Source: Charina bottae (lineage: Eukaryota > Chordata > Lepidosauria > Squamata > Charinaidae). From it: DNA of 64,000 nucleotides. The stretch is from contig JALMGJ010000008.1 of NCBI GenBank assembly GCA_023362775.1, forward strand, positions 18,264,001-18,328,000. Reading direction: 5' to 3'. Position numbers and translations under genes: made by a program. Below, one piece after another: positions 12,701 to 22,810 of this stretch (position 1 is the stretch's first letter; every line of letters starts with the position of its first letter). The notes below the pieces were generated by a model, which saw nothing but the letters and a program-made list of their open reading frames with translations, was not told the origin of the DNA and searched no databases.

Positions 12701-14171
12701 TTGAACTTGAATAGTTATTGTAAAAGAAAGTATGGGTTTTTTTTCTCCAAGGATAGGGTAGAATTAACCAAAGGAAAAGCTACAAGGTTATCTCTGTTTC
12801 CGTCTCTCTGGGCAACAGAACAATAGATAGCTTGTTAGCGTTGGAATGTAGTCAATTTTGACAGAAATTGGCACTCTTCATGCCCATGTGATATTATGTA
12901 TATTGCAGCGAAACATAAGAATTGTCTAAAATATTTACATTTCAACCTTACTAATTATTTTACTATTTTTTTTTAATGGAACAACTTATTTTTACTTTTT
13001 TGGTAGTTAAAGGCATATACAATTTCATAAAAGCCAACAGAAGCATTCATTAACATCTCCATTAAAAAATGGAAATAGAGAACCCAGACCTTTTCTTGCC
13101 CTTTTTAAACAAAAGCTTAGTGTTCAGTATTTGAAGTTTCTTGTGGATATTTAGCCTAAAGTTAGGCTGGAAACCAATAGTTTTCTACACATTGCTAAAA
13201 TACAGTGCCCAAGATCACTCACAATTATCCATACTGTGTGGTTTAGCAACATTGGGAGGCTATAGCATTTGCCCCCTAAGTGAAAGAATCATGCTTCTAA
13301 TCAGACTGATGTTAAAAGACTAACTGTTCAAAAATTGTTCTACTTTTTGATGGCTGTTTGGGTTATGAGAAAGGCAGGAAATTGTTAGTTAATTTATTAT
13401 TGATGTATTTTTATTGGCAGTAATGGAGATAAATGCTTATGGGGTTTCAGGTACCTAAATAACTCATATGGTTTTTGAATAGGCATTTATCTATGCCTAT
13501 GACCTTGAGGTGTTTGCATTTAGATGAGGGAGCAGGGAGAAAATATCTTTTCCCAAACATTTTATTATACAATGTTCATGTATTTCAAGTAAAAATGAAG
13601 TGTGTTTCTGTGTGTAAACACACACATATTCCCTCTTTCTCTCATATACTATATACTGTACATAGAGTAATACTAAAATGAGTCAGATTGTCAATGCCAT
13701 TCTTATATCTCAGGACTCTTATGTTTTTATGCACATTCTACCTCATGCTGGCAGAATGGGAAAATCTTGCTAGATACCAATTCTCAGGCACTCCAGCCAT
13801 TTTGCCCAATGGCAGGAATGATGAGATTTGCTGCCTCCAAATAATGCATTCTCCCTACATGTGAACTTATCTCATATGAGGATAACAATGAGTATCTCAG
13901 AAGAAATTATTTAAACTTATGCAATGGTATCAGTTTTAAAGTCACAGCAATTTCATATTTGCCAATGGGCATAGGACAATATTTTGATATAACCTAGTAT
14001 TAAAACCTAGTAAGCCTATCTGAAAATAGGGCTTCATTACACAGATTCCAAAGGAAAGGAAATAAGAGCAGTTGTTGGCCTAAGAGAATGAAGCAGGATC
14101 CAGAATAAAGGTATAGAGTTAGGCAAGACTGGTAAGGTTGGAGCTCACTCCAGAATCTGGGGAGACATCTA

Positions 14172-14354
14172 CAGTTGTAATCGAAATTATTCAACCCCCA
14201 TTGCAAATCAGGTTTATTGCCAAAATTTACAGACTTTCAGCTGTTTGCAATGAACAAATCAAACAAAAGCAATTGAAATACCTCAACACAACGAATGCTT
14301 CAAGTGGTTCCCCCAAATTCAACTGAAAATGCAACTCAAAATTATTCAACCCCT
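14172..14354. repeat. Tc1 left inverted repeat (IR/DR)
   Basis: Starts CAGTTGTAATCGAAATTATT at 14172. The second, inner AAAATTATTCAACCCC copy ends at about 14354. It pairs with 15605-15808, which carries one extra G at its outer tip and small indels near its inner end. Confidence 0.85.
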
Positions 14355-14369
14355 TCATGGCAAGCATCT

Positions 14370-15417
14370 TCATGTAGATGAGTACCCTTTTGCTGTAGAG
14401 CAAAAAGTAGAGCACCCTTTTGCTGTTATGACATGCTGCAAACGAGATGCATAGCCAGACACCAGCTTCTGGCAGTTTTCCTGAGGAATCCTAGCCCATG
14501 CCTCACGAGCAATGGCCTCCAGTTCAGTAATATTCTTGGGTTTGCGTGCTGCAACCGCCTTCTTCAAATCCCACCAGAGATTTTCTATGGGGTTCAAGTC
14601 AGGTGACTGTGATGGCCACTGTAGAATCTTCCAGGACTTCTTCTGCATCCAAGCCTTAGTGGAATTTGAGGTATGCTTGGGATCATTGTCCTGTTGGAAG
14701 GTCCAATGACGCCCAAGCTTCAGCTTCCTTACAGATGGCATGATGTTTTCTCCTAGGATTTCCTGATACTTCAATGAATCCATCTTGCCTTCCACATGCT
14801 GCAGGTTTACAGTGCCAGAGGATGCAAAGCAGCTCCAGAGCATCACCAAGCCACCACCATGCTTAACTGTAGGCAGAGTGTTCTTTTCAGCGTATGCTTC
14901 CTTCTTCTTCCTCCAGACATACTGTTGATCCATCAGGCTGAAAAGTTCCAGTTTTGTTTCATTGCTCCATAGAACAGAATCCCAAAACTTCTGTGGCTTA
15001 TTTATATGATTGTGAGCATATTGGAGCCAACTTTTCTTGTGCTTTTGGGTCAGTAGTGGTGTATGTCTTGGAGTTCTGGCAGGGAAGCTTTCTGTGTTTA
15101 GTACGCTCCTTACTGTGCTCACTGAAACCTCAGTACCTGTTGCCACCAAGTCATGCTTCAGGTCTTCTGCAGTCACTCCAGGGTTTCTCTCAACCTGCCT
15201 TCTCAGAAATCTGGTTGCAGCCATTGACAGCTTCCTTTTTCTGCCCCGTCCAGGTAGTGTAACCAGTGTTCCTGTAACTTTGAACTTGCAAACTATGCTT
15301 CCAACTGTGTCTCTAGGAACATTCAGTGCCTTCGCTATCTTTTTGTATCCTGTTCCATTTGTGAAGGGCGATGCTCTCTTCTCTTACCTTTTTGGACTAT
15401 TCTTTTGACTTAGCCAT
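14370..15417 (-). pseudogene. Tc1 transposase, inactivated
   Basis: DDE transposase of the Tc1 (DD34E) family, which excises and reinserts the element at TA sites. The longest open part is 284 codons starting at an internal Met (15224). Upstream, the original start is probably the ATG at 15415-15417 (MAKSKE). That segment has a TAG at codon 7 and a frameshift in the helix-turn-helix region, after which the frame rejoins before the internal Met. The catalytic core is visible: WSNETKLELF, QQDNDPKHTS and SPDLNPIENLW. The first motif normally has Asp; here it is Asn (14961-14963), so one catalytic acid is lost. Three independent lesions make this copy non-autonomous. Confidence 0.85.
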
Positions 15418-15604
15418 ATTTCTAACATGGAGTCAAACGTGACACTCAACAAACCCCTAGCCAGTTCAGGCATTTCATGTGTTCCAGCTCAAGCACACCT
15501 GGTGCAACTAATGAGGCCCTTGATTAGTTGCATCAGGTGTGCTTGAGACAACACCTGTTTTGCATACTGTACTGTATGTGTGCTGTTGTGACAGATTCTA
15601 TTCA

Positions 15605-15808
15605 GGGGGTTCAATAATTTTGAGACTGGAGAAGTCATTATAAGTTGCATTTTCAGTTGAATTTGGGGAAACCACTTGAAGCATTCATTGCGTTGAGCTA
15701 TTTCAATTGCTTTTGTTTGATTTGTTCATTGCAAACAGCTGAAAGTCTGTACATTTTGGCAATAAACCTGATTTGCAATGGGGGTTGAATAATTTCGATT
15801 ACAACTGG
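15605..15808. repeat. Tc1 right inverted repeat (IR/DR)
   Basis: Reverse complement of 14172-14354, with inner motif GGGGGTTCAATAATTTTGAG at about 15605 and outer motif GGGGGTTGAATAATTTCGAT near 15780. Ends ATTACAACTGG before TA. Confidence 0.85.
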
Positions 15809-15810
15809 TA

Positions 15811-17416
15811 GATGGAAGATTTAGAATTACCTAGGCTTTCAAATGTATATATTTTTTTCACTGTCACCCATAATTTCTCAAATGCCTCATGTCTAAGTGA
15901 AAACCATCTTTAGACTTAAATTGAACTGCAGACTCAAATCACTAGTGCCACATATGTCCTTGATTAAACTATTTAGTTGCTGACTCACATTTCTGAGTTA
16001 TATAGCATACAGATTTGCATGTCTATAAACTTGTAAAATCACAATAAGAAAACATAAGAAAGGCAAGATATGCATGTATCTTAGCCTTTTCTTTCCTTTA
16101 AAAAAATAATGTGATCATGTACATGCCTGCATTTTAGTAAAACCTTTATTAAACTTAACAGATGAGATTGCTTGTATACATTAACATATTTCAAATTCAA
16201 CAGAGCTTCCAAATAACTTACCAAGGAATGGGAAGGTAAATTGTTCTATCCATGGAGCATTCAAGATAAGGAACAGGCAGGGATTTTACTAATTCCCAGT
16301 TAGAGTGAGAAGACTCAAATTAAGAATGAGGATTTTGTGTACAATAATTTAGGTAAACCCACAATAAATGCATTTAAACCAACAGACTTCGTAAGGTATG
16401 CAAGTTAAGATGAAACAAGTAGGGAAAAAGATCCACTATAGCTTTGAAGAATACGTTCAGCTAAAAGACATTGATGGCGCATAAGGCTTGGAGCCATTCT
16501 TCAACCAGTCCTGATCCTGGCCAAATACTGCTCAGCCTGATCCTGGGTAGTTCCAGGGCTGTAAGCTGATCAGATTCTTGATGTTACTACCTGGAAACAG
16601 TCCTCAATTGGGGGTGGAACCTTGGAGACCTCTCTTTTGGGTCAATCATTTGGTTTATTGTACCACCCAAGATCTACAAAATATACAGTTGTCATATGAA
16701 CAAGGATTGGGAGGTCTGTGAATGAAAAAAAATGACATCTGACAACTGAAAAGGATAGGCAACCTTTGTGATCAAGGGCTGCGTTTTTCTGAGCATTATT
16801 TTTTACTGTCTATGACCAAGGGCAGTAAAAACTGAAAAATGATTACCCACTTGTCTGATTATTTTGTTTGTTTTCATTGCTTTAGGTGTGCTAATCCTAT
16901 TTGCAGACTTTAAGTACTTTTTTTCCCTATGATATTTCCTTGGAAAATAGTAGGAAATTGTCCCACAGATTTCAGTTATTTGCCTTCAGATTTCTGCAGT
17001 GCAATCAGAACAGTTGAATGGAAGAAGAATTAATTTGACTTGATTTGATTATCCTCCCCTGCTTTAGAAAATCAAAAGCTACGGAAGGGAAACTAGCATC
17101 AATATAAAACCAGGCAGGCATTGCAAACATATGTTTATAGGGGGGAAAATCAGATGTTTGCATGAAGATAAACAGGGAGAAGGGTGGAGCTTGCATGTGC
17201 ACTCATATTCCCTCCGACTTTAACATACATGTGTGCAAAGCAAATGCTCCATAGGACTTTGAAATACTGATTCTTCAAGATATTGTTCTTTTGGAAAAAT
17301 CAATAGACAGAGGCAGTTCACGGCTGCATTTTACACATAGAAGATGATAGCTGGATAAGCTAGTGGGTTGGTTTACTTTTCTCCTCCTTGGCTAAGGGTT
17401 TATTCACTTTAATAAT
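15811..17416. other. no recognised feature
   Basis: 1.6 kb of AT-rich DNA with no coding frame of protein-like composition, no tandem array and no transposon ends that I can recognise. Confidence 0.45.
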
Positions 17417-17783
17417 GACTAGATCAGAGCTTTCCAAACTTTTCATGTTGGTGACACACTTTATAGACATGCATCATTTCGCAACACACTCTTACAGCAG
17501 GGCATCATTTCGCAACACACTCTTACAGCAGGGCACAAGGCCGGCACTAGGACCTGCGCGGAATCACAGCAGGTTTTGAGACAGCAAGGCACAAGGCAGG
17601 CACTAGGACCTGTGCAGAATCCTGGCAGGGCAGGTTTGGAGGCAGCAGGGCACAAGGCAGTCACTAGGACCTATGTGGAATCCTGGCAGGGCTTGGAGGC
17701 AGCAGCAGCCGCAACACACCCAGACACTGCAGCTGACACAGTAACATGTCACGACACACAGTTTGGAAAGCTCTGGACTAGAG
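17417..17783. mobile_element. hAT MITE, CAGAGCTTTCCAAACT family, copy 1
   Basis: Element 17425-17775 with terminal inverted repeats CAGAGCTTTCCAAACT and AGTTTGGAAAGCTCTG, flanked by an 8-bp TSD (GACTAGAT and GACTAGAG, 7 of 8 identical). An 8-bp TSD with CAG...CTG ends fits the hAT superfamily. No transposase. The interior holds a 33-bp direct duplication (CATCATTTCGCAACACACTC unit) and about three copies of a roughly 60-65 bp unit containing GCACTAGGACCT (17530-17705). Relatives lie at 42974 and 62755. Confidence 0.85.
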
Positions 17784-19057
17784 TGTGGTAGACTAGTTAA
17801 CTAACTACTGAGTTACTATTAATTGTCTCATGGCATGTGTGAGTTCAGTTAACAGTTTAAGTTACCTCTTCCAAAAGACAAAAAAAAAGCAGCAGTGCTG
17901 CTGTTAGGAATTTACCCTATAAGTTCCTTACAGACCAGGATCTTATGGAAAATCCACTATTTTTTGGCCTGTAGGATTTGTTGCATGAATCATGCTATCT
18001 TTCTTAGCCACCATTCCCAGCAAGTTATATGTTGTTGGCTAATAAAGGATATTACTCTTTCTTAGCACACTTCCATGGGATATTATGGCAATGCAGTTCT
18101 ACAGAAATAACTGGTAATATATCCCTTCATATACAGTAACTGCTCCTATTGAGTTACCTAACATGTTCATTAGACATGGCAATGATCATTAAAACTGATT
18201 AACAATTGAAATATAGAAAAACTTGACTGTGAATTTAAAATACAAAGAACAACCTGATTCAAATATATTTTCTCGATGGCACAATCTTTGTGTGTAATAC
18301 AACTCAACCAGAAGTAAAATAATACATACACATACATACCTCTACTGTTTGAAGAACGTTGATAGTACTCATTTTAATATTTTTTATCCGTGCATCTAGA
18401 ATAGCTTTATGTCATAGCCAAATCTTAATCTAATACTAAAACAGAAGTGTTCTTTTTAGTTTTGCATACAGTGTGGAGTCTATTTCATTTCTTTTTCCCA
18501 AGCAAAATAAGAAAGAAATGTAGGCATAAGAAAATTACTAAATCATTCTTTCCCCCCATAATACAAGGCCCTTTTTGAATTCTGAGTACTGCAGACAACA
18601 CATAACACCAGCCAAATATTTAACTGGCAGATTTTGGATATGTGCTTAGGTGGAATAAATGAGAGGTGAATACTTTGGAGCTTCTGATCTTCCTCCCAAG
18701 GCAGTGGTTTACCTTTTCATAACAAATTTAGTAAGCTTCAGAGATCCAGAGAACATGGCTCAGTAGCTGAACATTTGCTCTGAAAGGTTGTGAAGCTCCA
18801 AATAGTCTGAACAATTCACCTTTGATTCTCTAAATCAGCACTGGTCAGAATTCTCAGAGATTCATTTATTAAAATAATAAAGGCGGGATAGAAAATAAAT
18901 AAATAAACAAACAAACAAATAAATAAATAAATCAGGAACTATGCAGACAATGATCAAGTTCAGCCTTGTCTGGGTATAGACTCCAAAGATTTCAAGCAAA
19001 GATCAGATAGTGTTAATGATCTGAGAAACTCTACAAAGATATATATAGGGGTGAGGG
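17784..19057. other. no gene; contains a SINE tail remnant
   Basis: AT-rich DNA with no coding signal. The only recognised piece is the SINE tail at 18863-18932, listed separately. Confidence 0.45.
18863..18932 (+). repeat. SINE 3' tail remnant with (AAAT)n
   Basis: AATAATAAAGGCGGGATAGA followed by AAAT/AAAC repeats. This matches the 3' tail of the SINE at 50903-51150, but the tRNA-related body is absent. Severely 5'-truncated copy. Confidence 0.7.
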
Positions 19058-19176
19058 TTAATGGCATCAAAATGGCAGGTGTGAACAGACCAACCAAAAC
19101 CTCACCCCTTTTTATGTGCATTCAAAGGGATAGGACTTTGATCACCTGGTCATGCCTGCCATTTGATGCTATTGAC
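19058..19176. mobile_element. Diverged fold-back MITE
   Basis: The imperfect inverted ends GGCATCAAAATGGCAGGTGT and (reading inwards on the other strand) AGCATCAAATGGCAGGCATG surround an AT-rich centre. The end sequence resembles that of the 1261-1400 element (TCAAGATGGCACCTGTG), suggesting one old MITE family. No TSD is evident. Confidence 0.4.
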
Positions 19177-20310
19177 CCATCTGTCAGACTTTCCACTAAA
19201 AGTATTAATGGTTATTTGTATACACAAGCTTCATCTTGAAATCCTAATATTTCATTTTGAGATAGTCTACTTAAGGTGCTTGTACATAGTCAATGTAGAG
19301 TTGGGTGGCTTTAATAGTTAATAAAACAAACAAACACATGTAACCTGAAATTTACACTCTAAATTAAATGCTCACCAGCTTTCCTTTTATATTGGACAAT
19401 ATGAACAATATTAATGTGTAATTGATTAAATTAATGTATGACATTCTAGTAGATTATCCTCTGTAATCATATAAAGTACTGAATAGCTCAATGATGAAAA
19501 GATTTATATTTAAGTTTAAATTTAAATTGAGCTTAAAATGACCTCTGACTACTTTGAAAAGTCCCATTAGCTATAGCCATATACAAATTATATTATTTCA
19601 TCTCTCTATGGGTCTTTTCCCATTATCAAGTTACTGTGCTATCCACCCATCCTTGAGTCAGCAGAAAACTGTTCCAGCATGAAATTTGCTGTTTCCATTG
19701 CAAATTCAGCTTCTATTGCTTCTGTTCCCAGTCACTACCAATTGTCTGACTTCTTTTCTAAGAAATAGGTGATACCTGAGTTGCTTTTGGTTGATGGAAT
19801 AAGATAATATACCTGAAAATGACCTAGCCCTATCTCACTTAATAGTTCAGGATAAGATGATATGGAAAGAAGGGAATTGTGATATAATCTTAAGGAGGGA
19901 GGAGAGATTATTTATTTGTATGTATCTGCTGTTAAGGATGATCGGGAGTCTTTTCTTGTTTCTATCTATATATCTTTCTTAGCTTCTCACTTCACTTTTT
20001 CTATTTTTTCTTTCTCTTTTCTTTAATTTTACCTTATATTATCTTTTATTCTTGTGAAATTTCTTAATAAAATTATTATAAAAAAGAGTTCAGGATAAGA
20101 TGAAAACAACAACAGAGGGACATGGCAGAAAAAATATTTTGCTAGGGCAAGCTTGTACCATGGTTAAGTGCAAGTAGAGATACACCCTTTCTGTTTATTA
20201 ATAAGACAGAGCTGAAGATTCAAAATAATTATTTTTGTTTTACAGAAAAATCTTTCCCTTCCTTGTCTGACTTATGTTTTAGGGTTGCTTGCATGAAGAG
20301 CCATCATAAA
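19177..20310. other. no recognised feature
   Basis: AT-rich DNA. A T/C-rich stretch lies at about 19950-20030. No gene or intact element is seen. Confidence 0.45.
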
Positions 20311-20800
20311 GGGATGGGACGCGGTGGCTCAGCGGGTTAAACCGCTGAAGCTGTAGGACTGCCGGTCGGAAGGTCGGCAGTTCGAATCCCCGCGCAACGA
20401 GGTGAGCTCTCGTTGCTAGTCCCAGCTCCTGTCGACCCAACAGTTCGAAAGCTTAGCAAGTAGGGTACCACCTTAAAGTGGGAAAATATGCTGGCTTCTG
20501 TCCTGTCTGGGGTCAGGTTCCATCGGACGGAAGATCTTTCAAATGGCTGCAGATCCCGGAAGCAACAAACATCTACAGGAAGTCAGCAGCCGGCTCCAAC
20601 GCAAGGCACCTTGGGACATGTAGTCCGGAAAGCCAGGAAGAGCCAGTTCCCTTACCCCCTCCTCTTGCGCACAGATTGTATAATGAAAAGAACACTGTAT
20701 AACTTGATGTATAACGATGTATGTAAGCCGCCCAGAGTCCTCCGTTAGGGAGGGGATGGGCGGGGTATAAATACAAAATATAAATAAATATATAAAATAA
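20311..20800 (+). mobile_element. tRNA-derived SINE with L2-like 3' tail
   Basis: The head has a pol III A-box-like GGTGGCTCAGCGGGTTAA and a B-box-like AGTTCGAATCC (about 20379-20389). A long unrelated body follows. The 3' end (about 20725-20800) carries CCGCCCAGAGT, then GGGGATGGGCGG, then ATAAAT repeats. The same tail motif ends the full L2 at 41050-41120, which suggests this SINE is copied by an L2-type reverse transcriptase through a shared 3' tail. About 490 bp, apparently full length. The TSD is unclear. A 5'-truncated relative is at 54141-54425. Confidence 0.75.
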
Positions 20801-22576
20801 AGGTCCATGTATTTGTGTGTATGCCTCCAGTGAAAATATATTGAGTAGGACACTGATATAGTGACAGCTTACTGATTTTTTTATAACATTATGAAAATCC
20901 ACATCTCCATTCTGAATTTGCTTCTCCAGACTTCCTGGACAATAAGGTCAACTATTCAGATAGGGCTGAAGGTTCAGCATACTGTCATCAGCAAAGTTAG
21001 ATATAGACTACTTGTTATGTTGTATATCCATACATAATACTGGAATTGTTCCTTGTATGAATAATTTTCTTTCCTGTTAGCTTTGCCTGTTTAAAAATAA
21101 CATGTTCCAGAAATGAAGCAGGGAAACTGCAAATAATAGGAATATGATAACTGCCAAAGGGACCAATACTTCCTGACATACAAAGGCAGGAAGGCGCAGA
21201 ATCAGAATCTGCTTGTAGAGTAGGATATACACATTGTTTTAAAGGGCCTAAAACAACCCTGAATGATAACATTGCATATAAGCTACTTCTGTCTAAAAGA
21301 CAGGTACAGTGGCAAACTGGGATAAAAAACAGTACAAAGTATGTGCCAGTTAACCTTTGCTTAATATTTGAAACAACAACTCTGCAAAAATTTGATATGT
21401 CTTACTTTGTAACTCCCTCAGATATTACAGCAAATATATAAATAACTTAATTGTTCTATTCTGTTCTCAGAGAGAATCCTGTGTTCATGAAGCTTTAAAC
21501 TATGCATTTTAAGAATAGGAAAATAGCATAAGCTTTCCAAAAGATTCAGATGGGTTGCACTAGTTGACCTTATTTTTATGTTTATACATTCAGAAATGTA
21601 AATTTCTATATATTGAGTTCCACTTTGATGCAATTGTAAATGTAGTTTAAAATGTGACCTCATTAATGGCTTCCTCTACTTTTTTCTGCAAAGTGACCTG
21701 AATTAGGTCATCATGACATTCTTGGTGCATTCTTCATTTTCCCCCTGTTTTTGAGTGAGCAACTGTTTTTATTGCTGGCAAGAAATGTCACAATATTAAA
21801 CTGGTGAAACCTCAATAGCTGAAATAAACATACAGTACTTCTTATGGGAATACTTTAATTTATATATAAGGAAAGCCAAAGTTGTCAACAAAGAAAGAAA
21901 TGTTAAAAAGAATCTTCTCTGTGTTCATGACAATATTTACACAATAGATTTAGGCCTAGACCGAATATTTAACTGCACTTAAATGTTGGCTCCCTGAGGA
22001 ATTAAAAGAGCAGCTGGTATTGTTGATTTAGAAGTGCCATGTCAGCCTGAACAATGTAAAACTGCCTGAACTTCAGTGTCAACAAGCCATAACCTTGGAA
22101 AAACTGAGTTTACTATTTTATATTGTGTTTAAATATTTTTTCTAAAATGACAGCAGGATCCAAATGAAATGGCAAAACAAATACAGTTTGAACCCCATTT
22201 TGTTTACTTAAAAAGAGAAGAGTGTATCCCATTTCTCATTACCACCATCTGAACTGGATATTGAAACATCAACATTGACATCATGTTGGTGCTTCTGAAG
22301 CTCATAAACCAAGACATGTAGACTTTATCCTGTCTATGGAAAGGTGTTGAGGATAATGTCAGCAGCTTTACATGAAACACACAGAAGATACAAAAGGTAG
22401 GGATGTTAAAAGAAGAAAGAAAAACCCAGCCTTAAGCTTCTAAAGTAGTAGATTTATACCATCCTCGTTGACTCAGCTGTAATATAGAAAGCAGCACCGA
22501 ACAAAACTGCTGATACCCATTTTTGGCCAGTTGAAAAACCTCACAAAAATCCATTTCAGAAAATTATATTTGAAAA
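20801..22576. other. no recognised feature
   Basis: 1.8 kb of AT-rich DNA upstream of the Penelope element. No coding frame or repeat boundary is recognised. Confidence 0.45.
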
Positions 22577-22591
22577 ACAATGTTTTATGTT
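22577..22591. repeat. TSD of full-length PLE, left copy
   Basis: ACAATGTTTTATGTT here and at 25484-25498. The first ACA and last T are ambiguous with element ends, so the TSD is 11-15 bp. Confidence 0.85.
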
Positions 22592-22810
22592 GTCTATGAA
22601 GGTTCTCAGTCATCCAGGTGGAATTGTCTGTAGCTTGAATCATGTCAACTGGATTTCTATTTTCTTAGTGGAAACGTTTCCAACTTTGCTCAGACTGAAG
22701 AAGCTCCTTGGATAAGGAGCGAAACGTTTCCACTAAGAAAATAGAAATCCAGTTGACATGATTCAAGCTACAGACAATTCCACCTGGATGACTGAGAACC
22801 TTCATAGACA
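22591..22810. repeat. Perfect 90-bp inverted repeat at PLE 5' end
   Basis: Arms 22591-22680 and 22721-22810 are exact reverse complements over 90 bp, with a 40-bp loop (22681-22720). The right arm includes the junction from pseudo-LTR to coding body. The left arm ends at the internal position (CATAGACA) where the other two PLE derivatives also break. Confidence 0.95.
22695..22729 (+). ncRNA. Hammerhead-ribozyme-like core in PLE 5' pseudo-LTR
   Basis: CTGAAGA (22695-22701, fits CUGANGA), one unpaired A, a perfect 7-bp stem (GCTCCTT 22703-22709 with AAGGAGC 22714-22720) closed by GGAT, then GAAACGTTTC. This is the conserved order of a hammerhead core with a very short stem III, and PLE terminal repeats are known to carry such motifs. 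Weak points: there is an extra base between CUGAAGA and stem II, and I find only about two base pairs for stem I. The same core recurs at 25405. Confidence 0.45.

Larger units (their letters stand above)
8651..14169. other. long stretch without a gene
   Basis: About 5.5 kb of AT-rich DNA without recognisable coding sequence or full transposon. It contains the two hairpins listed separately (9121-9167 and 9715-9736), a (TC)n tract at 12391-12423, and a possible eroded minus-strand SINE or LINE tail near 11635-11690 (TTTATACTCTGCCTTTCC). Open frames at 11.8-12.4 kb lack any recognisable domain. Confidence 0.5.
14170..15810 (-). mobile_element. Complete Tc1-like DNA transposon with IR/DR ends
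   Basis: A 1.64-kb element flanked by TA at 14170-14171 and 15809-15810. The inverted terminal repeats are long, about 14172-14354 and 15605-15808, and highly similar. Each contains an outer and an inner copy of an AAATTATTCAACCCC-type motif, the IR/DR layout of Sleeping Beauty-type Tc1 elements in which each end carries two transposase sites. Beyond the TA the host flanks read CATC and GATG, so the rebuilt empty site is the 10-bp palindrome CATCTAGATG. The transposase gene lies inside on the minus strand and is disabled. Confidence 0.9.
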
